Part shown: one piece after another, positions 8,930-16,368 of the stretch
How the letters are laid out: each line of letters opens with the position of its first letter
How positions within the stretch are numbered: the stretch's first letter is position 1
Origin: JAYEHL01 sp041653935
GTDB lineage: Bacteria; Chloroflexota; Dehalococcoidia; E44-bin15
Assembly: GCA_041653935.1 (NCBI GenBank)
Contig: JBAZEO010000004.1
Span: forward strand, 34,691-98,690
Direction of reading: 5' to 3'
DNA: 64,000 bases
Notes under the pieces: model-generated
Told to the model about the DNA's origin: nothing
The model's input: the letters and a program-made list of their open reading frames with translations, nothing else
Database searches by the model: none
Position numbers and translations under genes: made by a program

Positions 8930-9049
8930 TTAGGTTATCGACTTTTTTTGCTCCTTACCGAGTTTTTCACGTGTCCTGTCGGACGATGTGATCCTCCTCT
9001 TCCTCCTCCCCTTTGGTCCTAGTTCCTGGAAATCACGACTGGCTCTCAT
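8930..9049 (-). CDS. Basic microprotein candidate
   Basis: Encodes 39 residues, strongly basic (KGRRKRRITSSDRTREKLG). It fills the gap between its neighbours and ends just before the next start. No Shine-Dalgarno or CA-rich leader is seen, so expression is uncertain. It could bind nucleic acid. Confidence 0.35.
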   Translation of the reverse strand: MRASRDFQELGPKGRRKRRITSSDRTREKLGKEQKKSIT

Positions 9050-9067
9050 AGGTGTGACGAAGGCATT

Positions 9068-9535
9068 TTAGTCAAGGGTACGGTTGGCTGCGGCGTTCCT
9101 CCTTAGCATCATGGAGTGCCGTCTCGTGAGGTCCGCGAAGTTCTTGGCATCTTCGCTTGTCCTGAAGCAGAGGATGCTCCTGAACTTGGCCAGTGGGTCT
9201 GAGTCTGTCAAGTTGTGAACTAACATGACCACTTCTCCGCCTTCCTGGAAGCAAAAATATGTCTCAAACGGGGAAGGTTCGTAGCTCTTGGCCGTCATCA
9301 GCGCCCTGACGTATTCGGCCTGGAGTTCCGCATCCTCCCTGTTATCGTATACCCCCAGGAACTTCCTCCTCTTGGCGATCTTCGCCCCGACGGCCGGGAC
9401 ATCGCATACTGCCCCCTGCCCGGTGACGATGAACACCTTCCCTGTTGGCTTGGGCTCATCAGGTACTTCCCTCAGCTCGTACCTCCTGCCGTCCAGCATA
9501 ATGTAATTTCCTACCATGACGTTATTCCCACACAT
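9068..9535 (-). CDS. Hypothetical protein
   Basis: Encodes 155 residues, or 149 if the second Met is used. Mixed alpha/beta with no motif recognised. The 70-base hairpin at 9574-9643 lies 39 bases upstream of the start and may control it. Confidence 0.6.
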   Translation of the reverse strand: MCGNNVMVGNYIMLDGRRYELREVPDEPKPTGKVFIVTGQGAVCDVPAVGAKIAKRRKFLGVYDNREDAELQAEYVRALMTAKSYEPSPFETYFCFQEGGEVVMLVHNLTDSDPLAKFRSILCFRTSEDAKNFADLTRRHSMMLRRNAAANRTLD

Positions 9536-9573
9536 AGGGGTGGGGTTAGCATGAATTAGTTGATTTCTGCCCT

Positions 9574-9643
9574 GGCTGAGCGGTGAAAATGACCTAGAAA
9601 GACAGATACGTTAAGCGTTTTCGGTCACCTCCACCACTCAGCC
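9574..9643 (-). ncRNA. Long RNA hairpin, 21-bp stem
   Basis: Arms 9574-9594 and 9623-9643 can pair on the - strand through 21 continuous base pairs, four of them G-U, around a 28-base loop. There is no T-run, so it is not a terminator. It may be a regulatory leader, an mRNA-processing site or a small RNA. The G-U pairs occur only when the - strand is read as RNA, which favours an RNA role. Confidence 0.55.
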
Positions 9644-9736
9644 CCCATTACCCTCCACAAAGGCAATGGGAACCGGAGACACTAATATTTTTTCCTGGTC
9701 AAGTTTATGCGGTCGTTCCGGGACCGTCTGGTTTGG

Positions 9737-10102
9737 CTATTCCTTGACTACTGGGATACCTGCCAGACCTGCGGCCTCGAGAGCCTCATCATATCCCTCA
9801 TCTCCCGGTCTTAGGATAGCGGAATCTGGGGAAAAAACCACTTCACCAACCTCGGCGCCAGCTTCGATGAGCTCGGTATCTTCTTCGGTAACTACATGGA
9901 TGATACCGTCTTCTTTCGGAAAAGTCTCATCCACCACCTTCTTGGCGGCGGCGATCCAGTTGTTCCTTACCTTCTCTCCTACCTCGGAGAACGGCGGGAT
10001 TTCCTTGCCGTCCCATGTCTTGCCTCCAGCCTCCTCGTTGTAGGCACTGAAGGCCTTTTCCGCAAGGTCGGCGTAATCGTTGGCGTCTTTTTCCGTGATC
10101 AT
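9737..10102 (-). CDS. Conserved-looking phage protein, function unknown
   Basis: Encodes 121 residues. The first half (AYNEEAGGKTWDGKEIPPF then GEKVRNNWIAAA) matches the style of a small helical protein I have seen annotated as hypothetical in many phages. The second half is acidic and could be a separate short domain. It lies directly downstream of the tRNA cluster. Confidence 0.6.
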   Translation of the reverse strand: MITEKDANDYADLAEKAFSAYNEEAGGKTWDGKEIPPFSEVGEKVRNNWIAAAKKVVDETFPKEDGIIHVVTEEDTELIEAGAEVGEVVFSPDSAILRPGDEGYDEALEAAGLAGIPVVKE

Positions 10103-10126
10103 AATGCTCGTTTAGTTGAATTTTCT

Positions 10127-10201
10127 TGGAGGCCGATACTGGAATCGAACCAGTTTAGGGCGCTTTGCAGGCGCTTAGCTTGACCATTCACTCAATCGGC
10201 C
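10127..10201 (-). tRNA. tRNA-Cys (anticodon GCA)
   Basis: A 75-base cloverleaf: a seven-pair acceptor stem GGCCGAT/ATCGGCC, anticodon loop CTGCAAA with GCA, T-loop TTCGATT, discriminator U73 as expected for Cys, and an encoded CCA end. Confidence 0.9.
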
Positions 10202-10202
10202 A

Positions 10203-10278
10203 TGGTGGGAAGCGAGAGGGTCGAACTCTCCCTGAAGGTTCCACAAACCTCCGTGCAAACCGCTACACTAGAATCCCC
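10203..10278 (-). tRNA. tRNA-His (anticodon GTG)
   Basis: A 76-base tRNA with anticodon loop TTGTGGA (GTG), a normal D-loop containing GG, T-loop TTCGACC and encoded CCA. The acceptor stem has one mismatch and two wobble pairs. It carries A73 and no clear G-1:C73 pair, which is unusual for tRNA-His. Confidence 0.8.
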
Positions 10279-10295
10279 ATGACTTGTACATTGAC

Positions 10296-10381
10296 TGGCG
10301 GAGGGCGTGGGACTCGAACCCACAAGCGCTTTCGCGCGACGGTTTTCAAGACCGTTTCAATAACCATTCTGACAACCCTCC
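10296..10381 (-). tRNA. tRNA-Ser (anticodon TGA)
   Basis: An 86-base class II tRNA with acceptor GGAGGGT, anticodon loop CTTGAAA (TGA), a long variable arm (GCGCGAAAGCGC), T-loop TTCGAGT, G73 and encoded CCA. Confidence 0.9.
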
Positions 10382-10385
10382 GTAT

Positions 10386-10460
10386 TGGGCCCGGGGGCGG
10401 GAGTCGAACCCGCTACCTGAAGCTTATGAGGCTTCCGAGATGCCGTTTCTCTACCCCGGG
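10386..10460 (-). tRNA. tRNA with CAT anticodon (Met, or Ile if modified)
   Basis: A 75-base tRNA with a fully paired acceptor CCCGGGG/CCCCGGG, anticodon loop CTCATAA (CAT), T-loop TTCGACT and encoded CCA. The paired first base argues against an initiator tRNA. Elongator Met and lysidine-type Ile cannot be told apart here. Confidence 0.85.
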
Positions 10461-10504
10461 AAGATGTACCTTCAATCCGACACCGAAGATACCAAGAGTG
10501 TTGC

Positions 10505-10750
10505 CTACCAATTTATTATGTCCCAGTGGTAGGAGGAAGTATACTTGTTAGCCATACCTCCGTTGTAGACCTCACTGGAACGTCGTAGCTTCCTGCGTGC
10601 CGCTTCCTTGGCTGTCTGTGACCTTCCTGTAACGCTACTGGAAAAGTTATGCCTCCAGTCTTTCCTTGTCGGCTTTTCCTTTGTCCACCTCCGACGCGGG
10701 AAATTTTGCCATTTCCTCTTCTTGTTGAAGTCTATCTCTATGAACCCCAT
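10505..10750 (-). CDS. Small basic protein candidate between tRNA genes
   Basis: Encodes 81 residues, very rich in Arg, Lys, Trp and Ser (KKRKWQNFPRRRW, RRKLRRSSE). The ATG is preceded by a CA-rich leader like other genes here. No family is recognised. The composition suggests nucleic-acid binding, but a chance frame is not excluded. Confidence 0.4.
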   Translation of the reverse strand: MGFIEIDFNKKRKWQNFPRRRWTKEKPTRKDWRHNFSSSVTGRSQTAKEAARRKLRRSSEVYNGGMANKYTSSYHWDIINW

Positions 10751-10816
10751 GGTAATGGGTGGTTAGGCCCATTACATATCCGCTGCGCTTAAGTTTTTCA
10801 TGTGGTTTGTCGTTTA

Positions 10817-10902
10817 TGGTGCGTCGCCCAGGTAATGCTCCTGACCAGCCTTGAGGCAGCGGATTTACAGTCCGCCCCGCGTCTTTAGCGGAATACCGAC
10901 GC
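10817..10902 (-). tRNA. tRNA-Tyr-like (anticodon GTA) lacking elbow loops
   Basis: The 86 bases hold a tRNA-Tyr layout: acceptor GCGTCG/CGACGC, anticodon stem GCGGA/TCCGC around CTGTAAA (GTA), a class II variable arm (GCCTCAAGGC) and encoded ACCA. The D-loop is only TAAAGAC, without the GG pair. The T-loop is AGCATTA instead of TTCGANN. Both partners of the usual D-loop/T-loop contact are therefore missing. It may be a degenerate tRNA or a specialised one. Confidence 0.65.
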
Positions 10903-11121
10903 ACGTTGCTTATCTGGCCGCCGCCGCTGGACACTGGCTTAACCGCTTGACTCCTTTATCACGGCCGGCTCTATGGGTCTTGCGATCCTAGTCACGTGAC
11001 CGCTTCTGCCCGGGCTGGCGGTAAGGCGACTTGACGCGAGCCAATGTCCAACGGCGACGGATACGGAATCACGTTGACTCCGCAGCTGCCTGCTCCTAAC
11101 TCCTCCTAATCATACCACACT
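10903..11121. other. Gene-free stretch downstream of the HAD gene
   Basis: No open frame or complete tRNA is supported. It holds a perfect 10-bp palindrome GTCACGTGAC and, on the - strand, a D-arm-like piece (AGTCAAGCGGTTAAGCC) that may be a tRNA remnant. Confidence 0.4.
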
Positions 11122-11598
11122 TCACTTTTCGAGGATGTGGATAACCTTCTCTACTATTTCCTCGGTGAGGCCAACCATATGATTGACTATCACCTTATTG
11201 TTGGCCTGTTCGGGTAGGAACTCATCGAAATCGTCAATGATTACGTACCCCTCAACCGGGTCATGCTTCTCCAGCCAGTCCCGGATCTCGTACCCTCGCT
11301 CCAGTCTGTTGACTCTGGCAAGGTTGACCTCGTGATCAGGAAGGTCCAGCTTGTGGAATGACTCAGTTCGGCCAAGGAAATTGAACACCAGCCCATTCGC
11401 CTTCAACACGTCCTCCCAGTTTTTCATGTGCCTCCAGTCAGACGAGAGTACGAAGCGGTATCCATTGATCTCCGCCATCCTGTTGATCAGGAAGACCTTG
11501 TACGGATCAGTAGCCAGGAGATACCCCTTCTTTGACGTCCTGGTTGGTGTCATCTGGGTGTTCAGGACGCCGTCGATGTCGAGGAATATTACTTTCAC
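11122..11598 (-). CDS. HAD-family phosphatase, RNA-repair-type
   Basis: A 158-residue HAD hydrolase. Motif I is FLDIDGVLN (D7, D9), motif II is LSSDWR (S52-D54), and the metal-binding acids are in VIIDDFDEF (D122, D123). The short cap-less form with an LSSDWR motif resembles the HAD domain associated with 'Swiss Army Knife' RNA repair proteins. It probably removes phosphate from RNA ends or nucleotides. The start is GTG at 11598. An RlaP-like nucleotidyltransferase lies 4 kb upstream. Confidence 0.75.
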   Translation of the reverse strand: MKVIFLDIDGVLNTQMTPTRTSKKGYLLATDPYKVFLINRMAEINGYRFVLSSDWRHMKNWEDVLKANGLVFNFLGRTESFHKLDLPDHEVNLARVNRLERGYEIRDWLEKHDPVEGYVIIDDFDEFLPEQANNKVIVNHMVGLTEEIVEKVIHILEK

Positions 11599-11665
11599 AT
11601 TTTATATCTCTTGTTTACACCCCAATCTTTAGCTTGCTCAACATGGTAATGTCTCTTTCCATGGG

Positions 11666-12487
11666 TTATTTGGTGGTGGTGAGGTTTAGGAAGGGAAGGG
11701 TGGAGCCAGGGATCATCTGCACTGGGAGAATGCCGTTCCACTTGGTGATGGCCTGAAGCTGGACATAATTTTCCCCGCCTTGCTGCTGGATGGCCTCTGC
11801 CTGGATCTTGATGGCTCTTGCCTCAGCTTCGGCCTGGGCTACCCTCTGTTCTGCTTCCATCTGCACCTTGACGAGGACGTTCTTGGCCTTCTCGGCATCC
11901 TGCTGGGCTACTTGCTTGGACTCGATTGCTTTCTCGTACTCATCGGAGAAGTCCTCATTGACCAGTGAATAGTTCGTCACGGTGAACAGTTCTTTCGGTA
12001 TCTTTTCCATGAAGGCGAACTCGATCTGTGACTGTGCCTCTGAACGCTTGGAGATGAGTTCCTCAGCCGTGAACCTAGCGATGGTGGTCTTGACGCTGGT
12101 CTCCAGAATCGGAACAAGGACACGGTCTTCATAGTCCAGGCCAAGCTGCTTATACAAGTCTCCGACGGCGCTTGGGTTGAGGTTATAGTTGACAGCTGAA
12201 TGGATAGTGACTAACTGGAGGTCTTTTGAGTATGACTTGGACTCATTCACCTCAAGCTTTTGGGTCCGGATGTTGTACTTTACCACTCTCTGCATCACCG
12301 GAACCTTCACGTGCAGGCCAGGCTGGACGACCTGCTCCCCGACCTTCCCCCAAGTCAGCACGAGGCCGCGCTCGGAGGAGTCGATCTTGTAGAACGGGTT
12401 GAAGACGAACAGGATGATCAGGCCGACGATAGCCGCAATCAAACCGAGTATCACCTTGGCCTCGACCGGTATTTCCTTTAAGGTCAT
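11666..12487 (-). CDS. SPFH/prohibitin-like membrane protein
   Basis: Encodes 273 residues. A single transmembrane segment (about 11-29) leads into an SPFH/band 7 domain: ERGLVLTWGKVGEQVVQPGLH, then the TARFTAEELISKRSEAQ region. An Ala/Glu-rich coiled coil (VAQAEAEARAIKIQAEA) follows, which normally drives ring assembly on the membrane. Phage prohibitin-like proteins are known from large phages, with unclear roles in membrane organisation or lysis timing. The prepilin-like gene next to it is also a membrane protein. Confidence 0.85.
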   Translation of the reverse strand: MTLKEIPVEAKVILGLIAAIVGLIILFVFNPFYKIDSSERGLVLTWGKVGEQVVQPGLHVKVPVMQRVVKYNIRTQKLEVNESKSYSKDLQLVTIHSAVNYNLNPSAVGDLYKQLGLDYEDRVLVPILETSVKTTIARFTAEELISKRSEAQSQIEFAFMEKIPKELFTVTNYSLVNEDFSDEYEKAIESKQVAQQDAEKAKNVLVKVQMEAEQRVAQAEAEARAIKIQAEAIQQQGGENYVQLQAITKWNGILPVQMIPGSTLPFLNLTTTK

Positions 12488-12502
12488 GTCTTTTGTCTTA
12501 GG

Positions 12503-12706
12503 TTAGTTATTATCCTCTTTCCATGCCTCATACTTGTCGGAGCACCTGTCGTAACCGCGCTCATCCTCGCCTGTCTTGATGCCTCGCTTAGCGCACCATG
12601 CCGTCATCTTTGCGGAGTTGAAGGCAAATACGACTGTAGTGGAGAGCAAGCCGATGATAGCGATCACGATCAAGAGCTCGATCAAAGTGAAGCCTTTGTT
12701 CCTCAT
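12503..12706 (-). CDS. Prepilin-like protein (type IV pilin signal)
   Basis: A 67-residue protein from ATG 12706: MRNKG then FTLIELLIVIAIIGLL. This is a textbook class III prepilin leader with cleavage after G5 and Glu at mature position 5, followed by about 45 residues with two cysteines. It is far shorter than a normal major pilin. An upstream ATG at 12736 would overlap the previous gene and lengthen the leader, so the shorter form is preferred. If cleaved by host prepilin peptidase it could join or poison host pili. Confidence 0.75.
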   Translation of the reverse strand: MRNKGFTLIELLIVIAIIGLLSTTVVFAFNSAKMTAWCAKRGIKTGEDERGYDRCSDKYEAWKEDNN

Positions 12707-12710
12707 AGCG

Positions 12711-13139
12711 TTATTTCTTTTTCCGTTCCTCCTCATCCATCAGTGGTTTGGCTACTTCCTGGTAGAACTTTTCAGCAGTCTCCTTGTTGGAGAACAGCCA
12801 ATCAATGAAGGTGTCTCTCCCCTCGTCAGTGAGGAGCTCCTCTCCATCGATTATGTCGAGCTTCCGGAAAGTCTTGTATGGTTCCTTCGCGAGCAGCTGT
12901 TTGAACGTCTTCCTTATGGACATAATAGTCTTGTTTATTGGGTTAGCATCCTTGTCGATGTTCTTTCCTTCCTCTCCCACTATTTCCAATGCTCTTTTGG
13001 CGCAGCGACCGCAGATTACAGCTGCTGTCTCTCCAGTGGAGACTGGCATCATGATGTCGGAGGCGACTAGACTTACCTTGTGGCCAAAGGTCCCACAGAA
13101 GTCGCATTTTCCTCGAGAGCCGGTGTCGGACAGCCTCAT
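12711..13139 (-). CDS. Zinc-finger protein of unknown function
   Basis: Encodes 142 residues. CDFC (12-15) and CGRC (43-46) form a four-cysteine zinc site. The rest is helical with a charged tail ending in lysines. Its ATG overlaps the stop of the upstream gene (ATGA), so the two are coupled. No family is recognised. Confidence 0.65.
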   Translation of the reverse strand: MRLSDTGSRGKCDFCGTFGHKVSLVASDIMMPVSTGETAAVICGRCAKRALEIVGEEGKNIDKDANPINKTIMSIRKTFKQLLAKEPYKTFRKLDIIDGEELLTDEGRDTFIDWLFSNKETAEKFYQEVAKPLMDEEERKKK

Positions 13140-14032
13140 AAACCGATGACCCTCCTTAGCCTGGTTGCGAGGCCCTCCTTGGACTTCGACTCCTTTCTCT
13201 CAACCCTCTCCCCTTCCGCGATGCCCTTGACCAGCTCGCTCCACGTCAGGTCGCACTTCTCGTCGATCCAGTCGGCGATGAACCACATTCGGTCACTGCC
13301 GTCATGAACTCCGAACAGTATCGGGTCCTTCTTTCCGACGCTCCTTTGGGCTTGGTCCTGGGTGGCTCCTGCCTTGATCGCTTCCTTCTCCGAGGTGCAG
13401 TGCATGATCACGAACCCATCGAAGAACGGCTCCGCCTCCACCTTGGCGCTGTAGACGTCATCGGGCACGTCCCTCAGGTACTCGCCGTACTCGCAGATGC
13501 CGATCTTCCCGTCCTTGACGTACTTGAAGAACTTGGCGACCTTACCCAATTCAAGATAGTCCTCATAACCTCCAGCGACAGCGGCGATCTCCTTCAGCCG
13601 GAGCTTGGTCTCGTTAGCCAGCGCCTTTGATTGCGTCTTGAGTCCCTTTACGGTAAGTGCGTTTTCAGCATCCCCGAACTTCTTGGCCTCTTCCCTCATT
13701 GCGTCAAGCCCTTCCTTCCCGACCTTCTCGGCCAAACGCTTTGACACCTTGAAGATTATCTCATGCCCCAGTGGCTTGGCTGGTTGTTTTTTGTTGGGTG
13801 CTTTGACGGGGACCGAGTTGCCCGTGAGGCTGTTCGTGAAGGAGGCACTTTCAAAGGTGATCCAGTCGAGGCTAGTGTCAATTCCACGACTAACGAAGGG
13901 GACCTCAATGTTGGCTTCTCTCGTCTTCATGTCAATTGCGACGAACTCCCTAAGGCGAAAAGCGTACTCATTGGCGTGCCACCTCTTCTTGAACTCATCC
14001 GGTCGGTAGGACTTCCTGATGTTTTTTTCCAT
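13136..14032 (-). CDS. Hypothetical protein
   Basis: Encodes 298 residues, unrecognised. It begins with a basic helical segment, has a Lys-rich middle (KAPNKKQPAKP) and ends in a basic tail (ERKESKSKEG). No catalytic motif is obvious. It is one of the larger unknown genes of the left arm and is coupled to the zinc-finger gene downstream. Confidence 0.6.
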   Translation of the reverse strand: MEKNIRKSYRPDEFKKRWHANEYAFRLREFVAIDMKTREANIEVPFVSRGIDTSLDWITFESASFTNSLTGNSVPVKAPNKKQPAKPLGHEIIFKVSKRLAEKVGKEGLDAMREEAKKFGDAENALTVKGLKTQSKALANETKLRLKEIAAVAGGYEDYLELGKVAKFFKYVKDGKIGICEYGEYLRDVPDDVYSAKVEAEPFFDGFVIMHCTSEKEAIKAGATQDQAQRSVGKKDPILFGVHDGSDRMWFIADWIDEKCDLTWSELVKGIAEGERVERKESKSKEGLATRLRRVIGL

Positions 14033-14036
14033 ATCG

Positions 14037-14120
14037 TTAGATTGAATTGCATGTTATTCCAGCTACCTCGCACAGTTCCGTGAATGATCTCTGGATCTCA
14101 CTGGTGAAAATTTCCGTCAT
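14037..14120 (-). CDS. Microprotein candidate
   Basis: Encodes 27 residues (MTEIFTSEIQRSFTELCEV...). It fills the gap between two genes and starts after a short AT-rich leader. Too short to assign. Confidence 0.35.
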   Translation of the reverse strand: MTEIFTSEIQRSFTELCEVAGITCNSI

Positions 14121-14132
14121 ACTATTGGCGTC

Positions 14133-14324
14133 TCATTTAGTCGTTATGATCTTCAAGTAGTCTTGTAAGCACCTCATCGCGCAGGAATGGATCAACTTCC
14201 CCCGTAATTCTATGTCGAAGTTCCCCTTGCACCTGTTCCCGCACCCGCAACAGTCGTATGGGTAATCGGTCCTTGGGAACAGCCTGTCATTCGCCTCCTC
14301 CCGTTCCTTCTTGCTGTCGATCAT
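14133..14324 (-). CDS. Cysteine-rich small protein
   Basis: Encodes 63 residues. The cluster CCGCGNRC at about 25-32 plus later cysteines (48, 52) suggests a small zinc-binding fold. Its start overlaps the stop of the next gene upstream. Confidence 0.6.
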   Translation of the reverse strand: MIDSKKEREEANDRLFPRTDYPYDCCGCGNRCKGNFDIELRGKLIHSCAMRCLQDYLKIITTK

Positions 14325-14524
14325 AAGATCCTAGAAGTTCCCGTCAGCTCCGGGCAGTCCCAACCGCGAGCCTTCGCCTCCGCTATTATGGCCCTGGATA
14401 CGTAACCGTCCTTGATGATGTCCCTGAGGTGGTCGTCCGACAGGTCCCTCATCTTGGTCTTCCTGCCGTCCAGTGATCCCCAGAGGGAGTCGCGAAGGTC
14501 TATGGTCTCCTTTTTCTTCTCCAT
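14321..14524 (-). CDS. Small hypothetical protein
   Basis: Encodes 67 residues, charged and helical. It contains LSDDHLRDIIKDGYVSRAIIAEAKARGW, which resembles a short helical hairpin. No family is recognised. Confidence 0.5.
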   Translation of the reverse strand: MEKKKETIDLRDSLWGSLDGRKTKMRDLSDDHLRDIIKDGYVSRAIIAEAKARGWDCPELTGTSRIL

Positions 14525-14528
14525 GTTA

Positions 14529-14810
14529 TTAGGAAGTTATCACTACGTCCAGCCCTAACCTCTCGCAAGCCTCTTCCAGTTCCTCCCGTGACCCGAAATC
14601 TGAGAACACGACGCAAGAGTACTGGTCCGGCTTCCCCGCATAGCTCATGTCGATCGTGTAGGCCAAGCCGAACTCATCATTCTCCCTGTCGACAACCCCG
14701 ATCAGCGTCTGCCTCCTGTGGGTTACCCGATCGCTTCCGTAGTCCCCATGGCAGTCCGACATGAACGGGACCCTGAAGACGATCTCATCCCCCTCCTTGG
14801 TGATTTTCAT
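14529..14810 (-). CDS. Small hypothetical protein
   Basis: Encodes 93 residues, mostly beta-strand-like with an acidic helical tail. No motif is recognised. The leader is T/A-rich with no Shine-Dalgarno sequence. Confidence 0.5.
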   Translation of the reverse strand: MKITKEGDEIVFRVPFMSDCHGDYGSDRVTHRRQTLIGVVDRENDEFGLAYTIDMSYAGKPDQYSCVVFSDFGSREELEEACERLGLDVVITS

Positions 14811-14817
14811 ATTTGTT

Positions 14818-15495
14818 TTACCAGTTATCCTTCCGTACCTTCAGAAGGAATGAGTTTACGGATTCCATGTCGCATTTCTTGTCCTTGTCGGGGAACCTGT
14901 CGTAGGCTCCTTCAACTAGGTTACGGTAGTGGGATGCCATTGTGGTCACTTCCCCAACCATTTCCGGGGTTACTTCCTTGGCGTTCTTCCATTTTAGCAG
15001 CTTCTTCCTCAGCTCTTCGTCGTCCACCAGGATTTTTAGTTCTCCGGTTTCCAGGAGGACCTTGCACTGCCACAGAGCTCTCACATCCTCCACCGAGTAC
15101 TTCTGAACCCTGTCGTCGTGCCGGTCCATGAACTTCTTCTCCTGGTTCTTGGAATAGCCCATGAATGCGTCCATGACCCTCTTCGGCTCCCAAATGACGG
15201 GGAACAGGGACCGGAGTTCCATGCCAAGTTCCGTCGTCTCGTCCTCCTTGACCGGCGAACACATGACCTCAAGGATCGCCGGGTTGCACTTGGTGGCGAG
15301 ATAGAGGAACCTCCCCAGCTCGTACTGCGTGTCGTCCTCCTTTCCTTCCACCCACGAAGTGTCCCTGGCGCTGCTGTTGAGCTTGAGGATCTCGGAGGTC
15401 GGCTCGATGAACACTCCCCTCCAGTCGAAGTCAGAGTCCTCCCGGTTCAGCCCGTGAGCCCTGCTTCCCACAAGCGTCTTCAGTATCGTTTTCAT
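14818..15495 (-). CDS. RlaP-like nucleotidyltransferase
   Basis: A 225-residue protein from ATG 15495, chosen because it overlaps the upstream stop (ATGA). The N-terminus carries the DNA polymerase beta-type signature VGSRAHGL (G10-S11) and DSDFDWRGV (D22, D24). The following helical domain fits the predicted nucleotidyltransferase family RlaP (PF10127), which is linked with RNA repair. It may add nucleotides to damaged tRNA or modify RNA ends, perhaps with the HAD phosphatase at 11122. A longer start at 15531 is possible. Confidence 0.75.
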   Translation of the reverse strand: MKTILKTLVGSRAHGLNREDSDFDWRGVFIEPTSEILKLNSSARDTSWVEGKEDDTQYELGRFLYLATKCNPAILEVMCSPVKEDETTELGMELRSLFPVIWEPKRVMDAFMGYSKNQEKKFMDRHDDRVQKYSVEDVRALWQCKVLLETGELKILVDDEELRKKLLKWKNAKEVTPEMVGEVTTMASHYRNLVEGAYDRFPDKDKKCDMESVNSFLLKVRKDNW

Positions 15496-15707
15496 ATTTT
15501 TAGCCATCTTGAGATTAACCTCTTCCACCACGGGTACCTGACCCCTTCCATGGTCGCCATGCTGTCGGCGATCATCCTGAACAGCTCAGCCTGATCCTTC
15601 CCCTGCGTTATCCCCGACCCGTTCCTGTACTTCAGCCGGGCGATCCACCAGCCATCCTCGAACCAGTAGGTGACGCTGATCCTCTCTTTCTTAATATTGT
15701 TGCCCAT
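15492..15707 (-). CDS. HicB-like small protein
   Basis: Encodes 71 residues. The strand-strand-helix pattern EDGWWIARLKYRNGSGITQG then a helix (AELFRMIADSMATM) matches the partial RNase H-like fold of HicB antitoxins. No HicA toxin gene lies beside it, so an orphan HicB-like role is more likely than a toxin-antitoxin pair. Confidence 0.6.
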   Translation of the reverse strand: MGNNIKKERISVTYWFEDGWWIARLKYRNGSGITQGKDQAELFRMIADSMATMEGVRYPWWKRLISRWLKI

Positions 15708-15725
15708 AGTAATTTCAATTATCAG

Positions 15726-15884
15726 TTAGCCTTTCAGCCTGTTGATTATGCAAGCAATGGTGTCAGTAAGAAGTTCTCGCTCATCGTCAAGCTCGGTATC
15801 GGTGGTGAATCTCTTCAGACCCTTGAGGTATAGGGGGTTGGTAATTCTACCCTCCTTGGGCTGACTTGCCGTCGGTATCCCCAT
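15726..15884 (-). pseudogene. Duplicated C-terminal fragment of the 17.1-kb metallopeptidase
   Basis: From ATG 15884 this encodes 52 residues. Its last 42 match the C-terminus of the gene at 17068 almost exactly (NPLYLKGxKRFTTDTELDD and onward). The HEMCH catalytic motif is absent. About 115 bases of DNA are nearly identical between the two places. It looks like a recent partial copy, left in frame behind a small zinc protein gene. Confidence 0.65.
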
Positions 15885-15894
15885 CTCCTCTTCC

Positions 15895-16050
15895 TCATTT
15901 ACTCCAACAGCACTTAGCGCATGAGGCAGGTGTTCTAGAGGCCATGTCGAGGTCAAAAACTGGTACACCTTTGAACTTGACTTTATTTTCACACAGGTCG
16001 TAGATGTGATTCTTGCAGTTCGGGCACTCGTAGTGCAGGTAAAATCTCAT
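15895..16050 (-). CDS. Small zinc-binding protein
   Basis: Encodes 51 residues (MRFYLHYECPNCKNHIYDLC...). CPNC at 9-12, C20, and CAKCC near the end form a likely zinc site. It lies in a different frame from the long unfounded frame across this region and has a start-stop fit with its neighbours. It is probably the real gene upstream of the duplicated peptidase fragment. Confidence 0.55.
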   Translation of the reverse strand: MRFYLHYECPNCKNHIYDLCENKVKFKGVPVFDLDMASRTPASCAKCCWSK

Positions 16051-16052
16051 GC

Positions 16053-16367
16053 TTAATTGATCATTGACTTAATCTCCAGCTCCAGCCTCTCCTTTTCGGT
16101 TAGCAACAGAGGCTCAACCGTGTCGAAGAGCTTAACCAGCAGTGCCCTGTCCTGGATTCCGTACCCATAAGAGTCTCCTCGTTCGACAAAGTCTGATCCG
16201 GTGCATTCCTTGGCTACGAGCTTGAATAATTCAGGGTAGGAATCATACCTTAAGCTGCCTACTTTTTTCGTACGAGACGCTGAGATCACCATTAACTGGT
16301 TGTTGACTCTCTCCAGATTGAATTTTAGCCTCTGGAGTAGCTTTATTTTTTCTTCTAATTCTTTCAT
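16053..16367 (-). CDS. Coiled-coil hypothetical protein
   Basis: Encodes 104 residues. The N-terminal heptads (MKELEEKIKLLQRLKFNLE) and the C-terminal helix (LLTEKERLELEIKSMIN) could form a helical hairpin around a Tyr/Gly-rich middle. No family is recognised. Confidence 0.55.
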   Translation of the reverse strand: MKELEEKIKLLQRLKFNLERVNNQLMVISASRTKKVGSLRYDSYPELFKLVAKECTGSDFVERGDSYGYGIQDRALLVKLFDTVEPLLLTEKERLELEIKSMIN

Positions 16368-16368
16368 A

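Noticed and set aside
10165..10551. + strand frames over the tRNA cluster
   Set aside because: They lie across four convincing - strand tRNAs.
10647..10934. - strand frame of 95 residues over tRNA-Tyr
   Set aside because: It overlaps the tRNA-like gene and starts in the gene-free segment.
10903..11121. A further tRNA
   Set aside because: A D-arm-like piece is present, but no anticodon stem or T-arm follows at the right distance.
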